A DNA stretch of 64,000 bases from Mesorhabditis belari (Eukaryota; Nematoda; Chromadorea; Rhabditida; Rhabditidae), in the NCBI GenBank assembly GCA_958450365.1, contig CAUEEP010000299.1, forward strand, positions 1-64,000, given 5' to 3'. The position numbers and the translations under genes were made by a program. The notes beneath the pieces were generated by a model that was not told the origin of the DNA, did not search any database, and saw only the letters and a program-made list of their open reading frames with translations. Of the stretch, positions 1-11,256 are shown in pieces. Numbering within the stretch: the first letter of the stretch is position 1; each line of letters opens with the position of its first letter.

Positions 1-1
1 G

Positions 2-136
2 CTGTTATTTTTCTTTCTAATTCATTCAAGCTACTCAATTGTCAATCAAGGTATTCATCCCGATGGTCACCCTCATTGTTCCTTGGCAAATCGGGATTCT
101 GATTGTTGCGTTGAAGACGACTGTTTATGCGAGTGA
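2..136 (+). CDS. Small cysteine-rich secreted peptide, 3' part only
   Basis: Partial gene cut by the window start. The frame beginning at base 2 opens with a hydrophobic run (LLFFLIHSSYSIV) that looks like the end of a signal peptide. A short mature part of about 30 residues follows, with five cysteines in the pattern C-x(9)-CC-x(4)-C-x-C, ending in TGA at 134-136. An AATAAA signal lies about 40 bases downstream (near 174), which supports a real 3' end. A GTGAGT overlaps the stop, so a splice donor there cannot be excluded. I do not recognise the family; small disulphide-rich secreted peptides are common in nematodes and function cannot be inferred. The start codon is outside the window. Confidence 0.5.
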   Translation: MLFFFLIHSSYSIVNQGIHPDGHPHCSLANRDSDCCVEDDCLCE

Positions 137-189
137 GTCGCATTCGAAATCATCGACGACTTGACTTTAATGAAAATAAAGGAAACACA

Positions 190-500
190 GATTAGATAGA
201 TTTTACCGATCACTTTATCCAATCGATCAACACTTTCCAGAATACTGCCCAATTCTGACTCTTTTCATTGCTTAATACGAACTAAAGAAAACACAGTGTT
301 AGATTAGATAGATTTTACCGATCACTTTATCCAATCGATCAACCAGTTTCCAGAATACTGCCCAATTCTGACTCTTTTCATTGCTTAATACGAACTTTTT
401 CATTGATTAGATAGATTTTACCAATCACTTCAACCAATCGATCAAACACTTTCCAGAATACTGCCCAATTCTGACTCTTTTCATTGCTCAACACGGTCTC
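190..500. repeat. Three tandem copies of a ~110-bp repeat
   Basis: The block beginning TTAGATAGATTTTACC and containing CCAGAATACTGCCCAATTC occurs three times in direct orientation, with small deletions between copies. No coding signal is visible. Confidence 0.8.
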
Positions 501-870
501 TTCAACACTTTATCTGTTTTATTTCTGTATCAACCATATCGAGAATTTACAAAAAGATTTATCAAAAATTGTTTTTGCTTTATGGGGCTTCATAAAATTG
601 GTTTCGAATGATTTGGGAAATTGAAAAAGAGTTGGTTTTAGGAATTTTTAAAGGCTTATACAAAACGCCGACGATTTCGATTGTTATCTCGAGATCGATG
701 TGAGCAATGAAATTGGAATAAACTCTTTTCAAATGAAGCTGAGGTTGTTGATCCTAATGAAAGCTATATAACGATTTCTTCTAAAGTTTTCTTTTTCCAA
801 GTGTTAAATGATAAAGAAAACTTTGAATCTTTCATCTCTGTTTGCTCTTTTTGAAATAAAACGAGCTGGA
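501..870. other. Intergenic, nothing recognised
   Basis: AT-rich sequence with no splice-consistent coding segments on either strand. Confidence 0.4.
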
Positions 871-1125
871 CAACCTTCTCGGTTGTCCAACAACAACAAC
901 GACCCTTCTCGGTTGTCCAACAACAACAACAACTCTTCTCGGTTGTCCAAAAACAACAACAACCCTTCTCGGTTGTCCAACAACAACAACGACCCTTCTC
1001 GGTTGTCCAAAAACAACAACAACCCTTCTCGGTTGTCCAACAACAACAACGACCCTTCTCGGTTGTCCAAAAACAACAACAACCCTTCTCGGTTGTCCAA
1101 CAACAACAACGACCCTTCTCGCCAC
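871..1125. repeat. 30-bp minisatellite
   Basis: About eight copies of a 30-bp unit built on CTTCTCGGTTGTCCAA followed by (CAA)n and CGACC. Two unit variants (CCAACAACAAC and CCAAAAACAAC) alternate towards the right, giving a 60-bp higher-order period. Because 30 is a multiple of 3, several frames stay open on both strands. I treat these as by-products of the repeat, not as genes. Confidence 0.9.
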
Positions 1126-1479
1126 TGTGGACGCGTTCCCTTCAAGTCTGTCTTGCCGCCAAGAGAGTTCTTTTTGAAAACAAGTAAATTTTCATGTTAA
1201 ATTATTTCATCAAAATAAATTTTTGCTGTCATGGTATCATTTTAATGTAAGTTCTTTAGTCTCAAGTCTCAATTCTCAAGTCTCAAGTCTCAAGTCCTTT
1301 AGTCCCCGTAATTCTGGACAACCCTGCAGTTTTTACGCTAAAAAGCTACCTCTATTTGAACTTAATAAAACTGCTGGTACGGTATCCAAGTGGTTCTTTT
1401 AGGAAAGCTTTAATCAATCAAAACAAACCATTTGTAATGTCCGTCAAGTATCGCTTTATAGTGGCAAGGAAGGCCCTGT

Positions 1480-1771
1480 GCTGAAAACTCTTTGTTTTCT
1501 TTATTAGACTGTAGTTTACAATCATTAAGTTCATCAAAGCTACTCAACAAAGCTCTAAACCGTTTGGAATCAAGTCAATGATGCAAGTTTTAATATCGAA
1601 TTGAATAGAAACTTTCGGTTAAAAGTTTAAAACTCATCTTTGGTTTAAATCCCGTTTGTCAAAGCTGTAAATCGAAGAAAAAGGAAAAGTTTAGTAAATC
1701 CAATGGTCAGCATTTCAATTCTTAATGATTGTAAACTACAGTCTAATGAAGAAAACAAAGAGTTTTCAGTA
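1480..1771. repeat. Inverted repeat, ~52-bp arms (foldback element)
   Basis: The arm at 1480-1528 (TGCTGAAAACTCTTTG...) returns as its reverse complement at 1720-1771 with two or three mismatches, around a spacer of about 190 bp. The right arm is followed by a duplicated segment CAGTACTTCTGCAGAGGAGC (1768 and 1818). It resembles a small non-autonomous foldback element; no family was recognised. Confidence 0.7.
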
Positions 1772-2159
1772 CTTCTGCAGAGGAGCAACTCCACGATTGC
1801 CAACTTCAAAGTTTCAGTACTTCTGCAGAGGAGCAGCTCACAGCTCCAACACGTAGCCTCATTACTCGTTTCTCAATTTAGCAATTTAGAAAAAAGCTGC
1901 AGGAAACGATTCTTTAGAAATTGTAAAAAAGACAAAAATAGACCGATTTTTGCAAAGATCAAAAATCCTGCTAATTTAGGATGCTATCTCTCCTTTCCCA
2001 GCAAACTTTTCCTTTCAATCATAGCTTTTTCTTTGCAAAAAGGTGACAATGATCATGACAATATTGCTTGTATTTACTATTTATGCTTTAGCCAAATGAT
2101 AACCGATAGAATACAAATCAAATTACAAATCTTAAGCAAATGAAAAGCAAAAACAACAA

Positions 2160-3860
2160 TCAAACAATTGGATCATCAATCACATAATCCTCTCCATAAT
2201 TCACAAACAATTCTTCACCACTTTTGATCGCTTGATTTGTCTGAAAGATAGCAGAATTTTCTTATTTTCTAATTCTAAACTTTTTAGATCAAATATAACA
2301 ATAGTTTTTCTCTATTAAACTTCTACAATAACTACAATAACTTACAAAGAACATCACAATCTTCTGTCCATCAATTTCGATAACCACCCACTCAACGTTC
2401 GGCTTCTTTGAGCCGTTTATAAATGCGCCCAAGAAGGCGATCTTCGTCTTTTTGTCTGGAAACAAGGATTGTAGCTAAGAGCAAGAAAATCTTAGCAAAA
2501 TCTAAGATATTGTTGTTCTTAGCTTAGTCTTATTTTAGACAGCTAAAAGATCAGACTAAGAGTGCTTAGTCTGATCTTTTAGCTGTCTAAAATAAGACTA
2601 AGCAAGTTAATAAGACTTTGGCTAATAAGGCCTGTAAGCCTGTAAGCTAAAAGTCTGTAAGGTTAAAAGTTTTAAAGCTTACCAATTAATGTTATTTTTT
2701 TGTCATGATAAAGAGCTACACCCGGTGCTCCTTCAATCACATGTTTAGTGCCAGAGATGAGTAGAGTGTAAGTGCCTTTTGGTGTTCCATTTAACATCCC
2801 TACTCTAAACGATTTATTCATGAATCAGGTACAAAGCTACAAAGTATTATCTACAAAGTACAAAGTATCAAAGTACAAAGTATCAAAGTACAAAACTACA
2901 AAGTATTATCTTTTTAAAGCTTTAAACGATTCAGTTTTTCACAGTTTCTTATTTCATTTTTAGTTAGTCAAAGTTTGATTGACAAAACTGAGAAAGCTAA
3001 CGTTTTTTATATGAAAACTAGAGCTTTTCTGAATACTTTTTAATTCGGTAAACTGTTCTAATGAAAAGCTTAGCTAAATTTGAAGTTGAAGCCATTTACA
3101 ATCTAATTTCAAGTGAGATTGAAGTGAGAACAAGTGAGAAATCTAGTAGAACTTTTACTGATACTGTTTTACCTAGTTTTACTAATAAACATAGCCAGTA
3201 GGCCAGGCTTTGTTGAGCTTTTTAATTCGGTAAACGGTTCTAATGAAAAAGCTTAGCTAAATTTGAAGCTCTCGGCTTTTGATTCTTTCTGTCCACTCCT
3301 GGCACTACGTCTTTCAGTTGTCAGCAAGTTACCCACCTTATTGCCACATTCTCCGGTAATTCATCATCATTATAATCAACTCCTTGATACCCCAACAACA
3401 ATGTGTATGGCAGTAAATCGATATTAGTTCTCACGCCAAACCCCAACCTTTTCTTCTCAGCCGATCTTTCAACAGGCTGAATCATTTCCAAGAATGGTTG
3501 ATGATTTAGACTAAAACAAGCAATAGCTTGAGTCAAATCTTCAGGTGGATGATTAATCAAGTGTGGCCATTCTTTGATTAAAGCAGCTCGTCCTTCATCA
3601 AAAATTGACAAGTTTCTACCAACAGCAATTTTCTCTTTCTCCTGAATCACTTGTTCAAGAATTTCCCCGAAAAGTCTTTCCATTTTTTCGAAACCTTTTT
3701 GAACAAGTGTTTGAAGTTTTAAGGGGAAAATTCGGAACAATTCATCCCAATTCGTTTTGAGGTTAAATTCTCTGGGTGAATCGGGCTTAAAGACGGTTTT
3801 CTCGAAGTAACTTCTTGTCTCATCTTTTATCGGACATCTCAGAGAATCTAGAATCAACTT
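2160..3860 (-). CDS. SET-domain-like protein, 5' end unresolved
   Basis: Exons in transcript order: 3860-3337, 2804-2683, 2455-2346, 2240-2160 (stop TGA). Splice phases agree at every junction (2, 1, 0), acceptors are TTTCAG, GTTTAG, TTCCAG and TTTCAG, and donors are GTGGGT, GTAAGC and GTAAGT. The last two exons carry a SET core: FINGSKKPNVEW, corresponding to the family's FINHSC-x-PN, then a beta segment (VIEIDGQKIVMFF) and the C-terminal IKSGEELFVNYGEDY. SET proteins normally methylate lysine using S-adenosylmethionine. Here the usual H and C of NHSC are G and K, so catalysis is uncertain. The large first exon shown (about 174 aa) has no recognised domain and begins at an acceptor, so at least one upstream exon is missing; an ATG ATG near 3932 is a candidate. 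Confidence 0.75.
2522..2603. repeat. Perfect 39-bp hairpin with 4-nt loop
   Basis: Bases 2522-2560 and 2565-2603 are exact reverse complements separated by AGTG. It sits in the intron between the second and third known exons of the SET-like gene. It could be a very small foldback insertion or an RNA hairpin; no element family was recognised. Confidence 0.9.
2830..2905. repeat. Short tandem repeat
   Basis: Repeats of the type TACAAAGTATCAAAG. Confidence 0.7.
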
Positions 3861-4056
3861 CTGAAATAACTTTTGGAAAGATCAAATTGAAAATAATCTC
3901 ATTGTTAATTTGATCGTCATCGGCAAATTTCATCATTAATCTCAAAGTTAACTTAAAGATTTATCCAAATATTGGTCTTAAAGTTCAAAAAAAGCAAGAA
4001 AACCTTCGAAAATGAACTAGAATTGCGAATGAATTAGAAAATTATCGCAATGAACT

Positions 4057-5058
4057 ATTGGGTTGGTGAATTGAAAACTGCCGGCTATTGTCATATGTGA
4101 CAGTTTGAGCACTTTCTTCAAAAGAAACCTATTGGCAGCAGCTAATGGCCACATCACCTAGAAAAACTTGTACAGGGTGCTTCAGAATTATAGGCGACAA
4201 GACGCGCTAGCCTTGTTTTTATGACATTTTCTTTGTTACGATTCCAATACGGTTCCTATTTTATTCCAATACGGCTCCAATACGATTCCAATACGATTCC
4301 AACACGGTTCCTATTGGGTTGGTGAATTGAAAACTGCCGGCTATTGTCATGTGTGACAGTTTGAGCACTTTCTTCAAAAGAAACCAATTTTGGTGTCAAT
4401 GGAAAAGTTGTAGAGAATCAAAAATTAAGCTTATATCCAAATTTTCAGAACGATTCAAAAACTGGTTTTCAAGAAATGCCAAATTTACGAATTTTCACAA
4501 AACTTGCATTTTAAGCGAAACTACTAAGTGTATCTTTTTGGAAATTTGGCTATAAGGCTAATTTTTGATTCTCTACAACTTTTCTAATGGCACCAAAATG
4601 GGTTTCTTTTGAAGAAAATGCTCAAACTGGGACATCTCCAGTCCTCCATTTTTGAGTCTCACACTTGTCTCACACACAAACCAAAATCCTACTACGAAAG
4701 AGGAATTCGTAAATTGCCTGTAAAATGGGCAGAAGTCGTCAATAATAATGGAGATTATTTGGAATGAATTGATGGTTTTATGATGAAGAAATTTTAGTTC
4801 AAAGTCCCGCAGCTATGGAGGGAGTGGTGTACTGGGAGTTGCTGGGTAGCAAGACGACCGTTAATGCAATCAAATACAGTGAACAGTTGGAAAAGGTGAA
4901 TGAATCCCTGAAGAAGAATTGGCCCTCCAAGTCAAAGATCGTTCTCATCCACACAGAAGTCGTCAATAATAATGGAAATTATTTGGAATGAATTAATGGT
5001 TTTATGTTGAATAAATTTTAGTTTAAAGTCTTTAAAGTTTTCAATTCACCAACCTAAT
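4057..5058 (+). mobile_element. Decayed mariner remnant with internal duplication and foldback
   Basis: The ends match as inverted repeats: TTGGGTTGGTGAATTGAAAAC at the left, and GTTTTCAATTCACCAACCTAAT at 5036-5057. A second direct copy of the left end starts at 4314. In between, + strand text reads like a mariner transposase middle (YWELLGSKTTVNAIKYSEQL, then QLEKVNESLKKNWPSKSKIV) but has no catalytic triad and is interrupted. Segments at 4352-4433 and 4548-4630 form inverted arms, and a ~75-bp block (AGAAGTCGTCAATAATAATG...) is repeated at about 4731 and 4962. It is non-functional and rearranged. Confidence 0.75.
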
Positions 5059-5059
5059 A

Positions 5060-5655
5060 AATCACTTTAACCCAACGACTCATATTTTTTGTTCAAAGTA
5101 CTCTTAGATATGATCGTATAATAAAAGTGTTTAATACAAAAGCTTACTTTTGCGGAAAAGTCGAAGAAAGTTAAATCGTTGTGGTATTCTAATGCAACTA
5201 TTAGCTTTGACATCTCGGCGCTCGACTGAAAAGGTGTTAACTGGGATTAACTAAGAGAATTAGAACTTTCTTATGAAAATGTATTTAAACAAAACTCTAG
5301 CAGAGCCAACCTGATAAACAAAAAGCAATTTGCAAGAAGGATAGTAAAAATACATTCATTCTAGCGAAATCCGGAAGTATGAATGGCAGTTCGTCGATTT
5401 TTCGTCGGATCGTTTTTTCCAAAATTTCACACTTTCAATCAATTCGATGCAACGAATGAAATGCAAATGAATTGAATGCAATGCATGCAATGAAAATTTA
5501 ATAAAAGTCGCTGTAAAAGCAAACTTTTTCTGGTTTTCTGGCAGAATTTGGATGCGAGAAAGAAAGTGATTCCGAATAAATCGAAATTATGTTTCTATCT
5601 TCTGCAAAATTATCTTAAATATTGATACTCTCATAGTTTTCTTTACTCAATTGAT
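5060..5655. other. Intergenic, nothing recognised
   Basis: No phase-consistent exons. A short low-complexity run GAATGCAATGCATGCAATGA lies near 5480. Confidence 0.4.
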
Positions 5656-5660
5656 TTAGC

Positions 5661-6113
5661 CATGGTTGAAGTTTAAACCGATCAAACTGATGGTTGAGGT
5701 TTAAACTGATCAAACCAGTGGTTGAAGTTTAAACTGATCAAACCGATGATTAAAGTTTAAACCGATCAAACTGATGGTTAAAGCTTAAACTGATCAAACC
5801 GATGATTAAAGTTTAAACTGATCAAACCGATCGCTAAAGTTTAAACCGATCAAACCGATGATTAAAGTTTAAACTGATCAAACCAGTGGTTGAAGTTTAA
5901 ACTGATCGAACCGATAGTTAAAGTTTAAACCGATTCAACCGATCGTTAAAGTTTAAACCAATCCAACCGATCGTTAAAGTTTAAACTGATCAATCCGATG
6001 GTTGAAGTTTAAACTGATCAAACTGATAATTAAAGTTTAAACTGATCAAACCAATGGTTGAAGTTTAAACCGATCAAACCGATAGTTAAAGTTTAAACTG
6101 ATCAAACCGATAA
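5661..6113. repeat. ~28-bp minisatellite
   Basis: About 16 diverged copies of a unit like GTTGAAGTTTAAACTGATCA followed by AACCGATG. It ends at a boundary with non-repetitive sequence near 6113. The 6114-6828 stretch that follows holds nothing I recognise. Confidence 0.9.
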
Positions 6114-6828
6114 ACTCTTGAAGTAGACTTGTATTTTGATTCACTAATTCTTGAACAATAAAACTCGATAACGGAAACACTTTCATAATAAAGCTGGTTG
6201 TAGTTTTATCCTGTTAACCGTGAGAGATTTTCTTTTTCACTGGACAATTTGAATAGATTCGTGGGAAATCCTCGAGCAAACGGACTTCAAAGAAAAGCGG
6301 AAATTTTCCGGACGTGATTTTTTAGAGTTGGCTTTCATTGAACCAACATTCAACCAACAAACTTACAAAGAAGGTTTTACAGCAAGTTTTTACACTTTAC
6401 AGAACTTATTTCGTTATAAAATTGGTCTGTTTTGGCCAAAGAGCTCTGACTCTGATGCTTGTCTAATCTTTTGACAATCACAATAGTCTTGACTTAAAGT
6501 TTGATGGAAAATTGATTCACTCGAATTTGTTTTTAAATAAATGCTTTCATTACATGCTAAAGCTTGTAATTAAGCCTTGTTTTACACGTGTTGAACGTCG
6601 CAATTTATAACTTGAACAAAGTCAAAAATTACGAACACTTGGACAACAATTGTTGTTGAGAAAAGGATTAGGAATTTGCATTTCTATTGTTAGATTCATT
6701 GTTTTATTTCATTCAATACCAACAATGGTTTAAATTCGAGTTTAGATTAAAGATCAAATTCAATAAGACAAAAGTTCACAATATGTGATTTTCATTTTAA
6801 CCAAGACTAAGATAAAACTGATAGTTTG

Positions 6829-7073
6829 GATAGTTCAGATCTTTGTTTAGATCATCTTAGACAGTTCAGATCATTGTTTAGATCAACTTAGACAGTTCAG
6901 GCCATTGTTTAGATCATCTTAGACAGTTCAATTCCTTGTTTAGATCATCTTAAACAGTTCAGTTCATTGTTTAGATCATCTTAGACGGTTCAGGCCATTG
7001 TTTAGATCCTCTTAGACAGTTCAGATCTTTGTTTAGCTCATCTTAGACAGTTCAGATCTTTGTTTAGATCATT
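6829..7073. repeat. ~31-bp minisatellite upstream of the chemoreceptor
   Basis: About eight copies of a unit like GTTTAGATCATCTTAGACAG followed by TTCAGATCATT. It ends 14 bases before the start codon at 7088, so it makes up the immediate upstream region of that gene. Confidence 0.9.
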
Positions 7074-7087
7074 GTTCTTTAAAGGAA

Positions 7088-10000
7088 ATGTCTTCTCGAC
7101 TCTGGGCTATCCATTTCGCTGAATGGTTGACGGCAGTGACATTAAATGCCATTGCATTGCTAACAATCTTTCGCTATTCTCCAAAGAATATGGGGAAATA
7201 TCCATGGCTCTTGGCTGTTTATTCACTGTTCAATGTTGCCTACACGACTCTAGATGTAGTGGTGGCACCGGTGAGTAATCAAGAAATCTAAAAGCTGCTC
7301 ATTTGTAACTATAGCTGAGCCTTAGAGCTATGCTAGAGCTGTAAGCAACAGCCAGATTCAAGCCTGGCTTTTGCTTTTTGAACTAGGTCAATGAAACCGG
7401 GTCAAATAAGACCAGAAGCAAGGCCAGAACCTGGCTTACAAGGGAAAGGCATTGAGTCATGCTGGTTTTTTGGCTCAAGACCAAGTCCATCCTATAGAGC
7501 CAACCATGGGGATCTCGAAACCGGTTTTAGTGTTTGTAAACCGCTTCACAAACACAAGATATCTAAATTTTGAACTTCTTAAAAAGCCGTCACTCTATAA
7601 GATGCTATAAGGCTCGTTTATAAGCTGCTTCGATGGTTTAGTGGATAGTCTGCTAGTCTGCTAGACTGCTAGTCTGCTAGACTGCTAGTCTGCTAGTCTA
7701 CTAGTCTGCTAGACTACGGAATCTGTTAAATTTTTGTCTCCAAGTTCGAGTCCCACTCTCACCAACGTATACTAAAAGCCTTGTATATACTAATGCTTTA
7801 ACATTATCTTCTTTTAGACACCGTACATCTTTGGTCGAACGTACATGCTGTCCTCTTATACGTGGATTTTACGAGATGAGAGAGTAATCAATTGGTTGAT
7901 GATTCTCTATTGCAGCAGTTTCTCGCAATTGCTCTGCTTCCTCAACTTTCAGTTTTTCTATCGCTATGTGGTCGTTTGTAGGCAAGTCACATGTACATAA
8001 AAACTTTGTACTTTTCTTTTCAGATCACATTGGATCCCGAAAATGAAGCCGATTCCCACGACACTTTGTGCGCTTTTTCTTTACATTTTTGTCTGGTTAG
8101 CTTTTCTGAATAAATTTGGTTTTGATTAGAATGAAAACTAAGAGAAAAGACTTTCTGAAGATAAAGAGTTTTAGTGGTACTTGGACTCTTAACTCGTATG
8201 TGGCTTTGAATCGAGATGAAGAAGTCTTTGCCAAAATCAATGATCGATACAAGTAAAAAAAATTCTGAATAGATTTTACCCTACCGTAAATACTGTAATA
8301 GTACTCCACCCCCATAATGACGGTGCGGAGTGTTGCGTAGTCTAGCTTTGAACGAGTTTTTCTCGACACTGGTTTATGCTACAATGCGCGCTTAGGTATC
8401 AAAAAATAGCTGGAATTCAAGGCTATTTTTTGGTACCAAAGACGCATTTTTTGAAAGTACGGGCGTTTAGAAAAAATGAAATACTAAAAAACTTTTGCGA
8501 CTACGCGACTGTAAGAGGGCGGTGGGGTACTATTACAGTATTTACGGTAAGTAAAAAGTGTCAAATTCTACTTTAATTCTAAGCCATTCAGTCAGGCCAA
8601 ACTTGAGCCAAACCAGAACTAGGTCAGCCTGATCTAGACCAGACAAAGGCCTCCAGACTTGGGCTAGATCGGACCAGAGTCTGATGAGGCCAGACCTGGG
8701 TTAGACCAGACCAGAACCAGACCAGAACCTATCAAGGCTTGATCAGCTCGACAAAATCTAGAGAATCTAAGCCAGACAAAACCATTGGACCAGGCAGGAT
8801 AGGCTAGACACGAGTCAATTACAGTTATTTAGACCTGATCTAGACCAGACAAAGACCTCCAGACTTGGGCTAGGTCGGACCAGAGTCTGATGAGGCTAGA
8901 CCTGGGTTAGACCAGACCAGAACCAGACCAGAACCAGACCAGAACCAGACCAGAACCAGACCAGAACCTACCAAGACTTGATCAGCTCGAGAAAATCTAG
9001 AGCTAGGCTAAGCCAGACGGAACCATTGGACCAGGCAGGATAGGCTAGGCACGAGTCAATTACAGTTTACTCGAATAGAAGACCAGTCTTCTATTTTTCC
9101 AATCTCTCCCTAGATTCCGTCTTCTATTCGTGACGGTCTTATAATCGAGTAAATACGGTAATATTTTCAGAAACCTTACTGGCAGAGATGTCATTGGAAC
9201 CGGTTCAATTACCCAAGCGTTTGAGGGAGTTTCGCTTTACGTGATTCTTCGATCATACATTGGAATGCTTGTTTATTGCTTGATTATGTCCGTCACTTCA
9301 AGTTTCATTGTTTATTGTGGTTGGGCATTGAAAAAGGTATGTCCTATTACTTTGGCAACAATGGTTTATTTTATTTAGAGTTTACAAGAGGAAGGTAAAA
9401 GCACAAAGACGAGAAATATGCAGAAAGAGCTTTTTAAAGCATTGATCTTTCAGGTGAACCATTTCAAGCGTTTTGATATGAACTATTTGTTTGTTAATGA
9501 AATTAAACTTACTATAAGATCCACCGATAGAATTTCAGTTACTTGTCCCACTTGCAACTATTTATTTTCCCATTTCTATCTTCTTTCTCGCAGCGTTGCT
9601 CGGTGTAGATGGCTGGGATACTGAGATTATCACTATCATGGTGATGTTCGATCCAATCATTGAGCCGATTGTCATTATTTACTTCATCACATGTTACAGG
9701 CTTGATAAAGAAATTGAGAAAAAGACTAAACATTTCCAGGAGGCCAATTGCTCGTCTTCTTTGTTGCGGTCGACATAAAGTGAGCGGTTTTTGGACGCAA
9801 GTTCGTTCTTTGTGATAAACTTAGCCTATAGAATCTCTTTATAAAGCTATTAGGTTGGTAAAAAAGAAATGCGCATTTTCGTTAAAAGTTTATTTTATTA
9901 TAAAAACAAGATAACAATACATTAATCCAAAAGGTATTCGCCATCTGCATCAATGACTCGTCGCCAACGTTCACGCAGAGAATGGATGCCCTTCTTGAAG

Positions 10001-11142
10001 AACTCGACCGGCTGCGACTCGAAGAAGTTGGACACCCAAATTTGGACCTCGTCGCGGTTCTTGAACTTTTTCTCGGCCAAGGAGTGGTGCATTGATCGGA
10101 ACAGATGGTAGTCGGAAGGCATCAAGTCTGGGCTGTATGGCGGATGAGGCAGAACTTCCCAGCCCATTTCTTCAATTTTCCGGCGATTGCGATGCGTGTC
10201 GCCTTGTTTGCGTCGGATAGCTTATGCGGTACCCATTTTCCGCATCTATTCGTCTTGCCCATGCCATGCAGATGGTTCACAATGGTGACATGAGTGCAGC
10301 CGAACTGTTCTGCCAGGTCGCGAGTGGTTTGGCGTGGATCCGACTCAATGGCTTCCTTCAATGCGTCGTTGTCGATGATTTGAGGTCGACTCCCGTGTTT
10401 TTGGTCTTCCAAGCTTTCGTCGCCGTCTCGGAAGCGCTGGAACCATCGTTTACACTGACTTTCGGATAGAGCATCTTCGTCAAACACTTGAGATAGAGCG
10501 CGATGAGCTTCAGCAGCCGATTTGCCTTGCTTAAATTCATACCACAAGCAGGTCCGCAAGCGAAATTTTTGGTCCGACATTTACTAAACACTCTTTCTTG
10601 TAAAAAAAATAAAGTAAACATAAACAAATTATATATCAAACGATGCGCAAGAACACGCTCTTTCCAATAGAATAAACTATTTTTAAAAAATCTTTTACTG
10701 TGAATAAAATAAAAATCAACAAACACGACGCTCATTTCCTTTTTACAAACCTAATAAATAGATAATAAACTTGATTTTTAAATCCAATAAACTTATGCAC
10801 TGCATAGAAAGCACAGGTCAAACTTTAGCACTTGCAATTGAGGTGAGAATTGATGAGAATTCAGATTTAAATCAAGGAAGACCGTAAATTTTGTGAAACT
10901 GATCTTAACAACCACTTTTAGCTTAAATAAAAAGTTCGCTAGTATCTAAATTTATGAGTAAATCTAGAATTTTATAATTGAATACTTACAGGAATCGTTA
11001 CAGGAAACAAATCGTTACTCTACTGGAGAGACGGCGACAAAAACGAGTCGAAATCAGATCCCACCTGATGTATCACAAAGCAAAGAAGCTTACTCGAATG
11101 GTCCTCTTCGGGAAAATTCTTAATCCTTGCCGGCTTCTCTAA
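7088..11142 (+). CDS. Seven-transmembrane chemoreceptor, Str superfamily
   Basis: Exons: 7088-7270, 7818-7981, 8024-8095, 8175-8252, 9171-9336, 9379-9453, 9539-9699, 10992-11142; phases agree and the total is 349 aa. Seven hydrophobic segments are visible. Family-like landmarks are FFYRYVVVCR after TM3, QKELFKALIFQ before TM6, and DPIIEP...YFITCYR in TM7, followed by a basic cytoplasmic tail (LLERRRQKR). Nematode proteins of this kind act in chemosensory neurons as G-protein-coupled receptors; the ligand is unknown. The donor after exon 2 is GC (AG|GCAAGT). The donor after TM7 is also GC (AG|GCTTGA), so the 3' end is less certain. Two alternatives use the same TM7 exon: read-through to a stop at 9778, or a 40-nt intron to 9740. 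The chosen last exon gives a typical tail and ends on an AATAAA at 11141. A deleted mariner lies in that last intron. Confidence 0.8.
7635..7768 (+). repeat. tRNA-like sequence split by a CTGCTAGT microsatellite
   Basis: An A-box-like TGGTTTAGTGGATAG at 7634-7648 is followed by a (CTGCTAGT/AGACTGCT)n expansion at about 7648-7715, then a B-box-like GTTCGAGTCCCACTC at 7745-7759. The stems expected of a tRNA do not form across it, so it is a tRNA-derived pseudogene or SINE head. It lies in the first intron of the chemoreceptor. Confidence 0.45.
8282..8549. mobile_element. Palindromic MITE, family A
   Basis: The terminal inverted repeats begin TACCGTAAATACTGTAATAG and continue TACCCCACCCCC; the element is palindromic almost to its centre (CAAAAAATAGCTGG ... 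CTATTTTTTGG). Related copies lie at 27274-27544 and 35994-36260. It sits in intron 4 of the chemoreceptor. Confidence 0.85.
8579..9065. repeat. Two-copy satellite of CCAGAC-rich units
   Basis: A block reading CCAGACAAAGGCCTCCAGAC ... AACCATTGGACCAGGCAGGA occurs at about 8638-8815 and again at about 8845-9065, the second with an expansion of AGACCAGAACC. The leading part (8579-8692) recurs in reverse orientation at 27150-27260 and 35866-35980, each time next to a family A MITE. Confidence 0.8.
9849..10755 (-). mobile_element. Internally deleted mariner element
   Basis: Left end TTAGGTTGGTAAAAAAGAAA; right end (reverse complement) TTAGGTTTGTAAAAAGGAAA. The minus strand encodes a good N-terminal half from 10580 (starting MSDQKFRLRTCLWYEFKQGK, with the helix-turn-helix region), which then breaks off in KWAGKFCL. 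A C-terminal part on another frame (9922-10167) carries PHPPYSPDLMPSDYHLF with the third catalytic aspartate and the terminal GEYLLD. The central part with the first two catalytic aspartates is missing. The element is about 0.9 kb against about 1.3 kb for a full mariner. It can only move if a transposase is supplied in trans. Confidence 0.9.
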
Positions 11143-11256
11143 TAAAATCTTCTAGAATTCAATTTTACAATATCCGCACATCACCAAGAACACTTTTTTC
11201 GAAATTTTGTTATCAACAAATCGAGTAGGCTCTTTTTTTAGCCCAAATCTAATCTT

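Noticed and set aside
804..1200. Three overlapping open frames (up to 130 aa) on both strands
   Set aside because: They are produced by a 30-bp minisatellite whose period is divisible by 3; there is no other coding signal.
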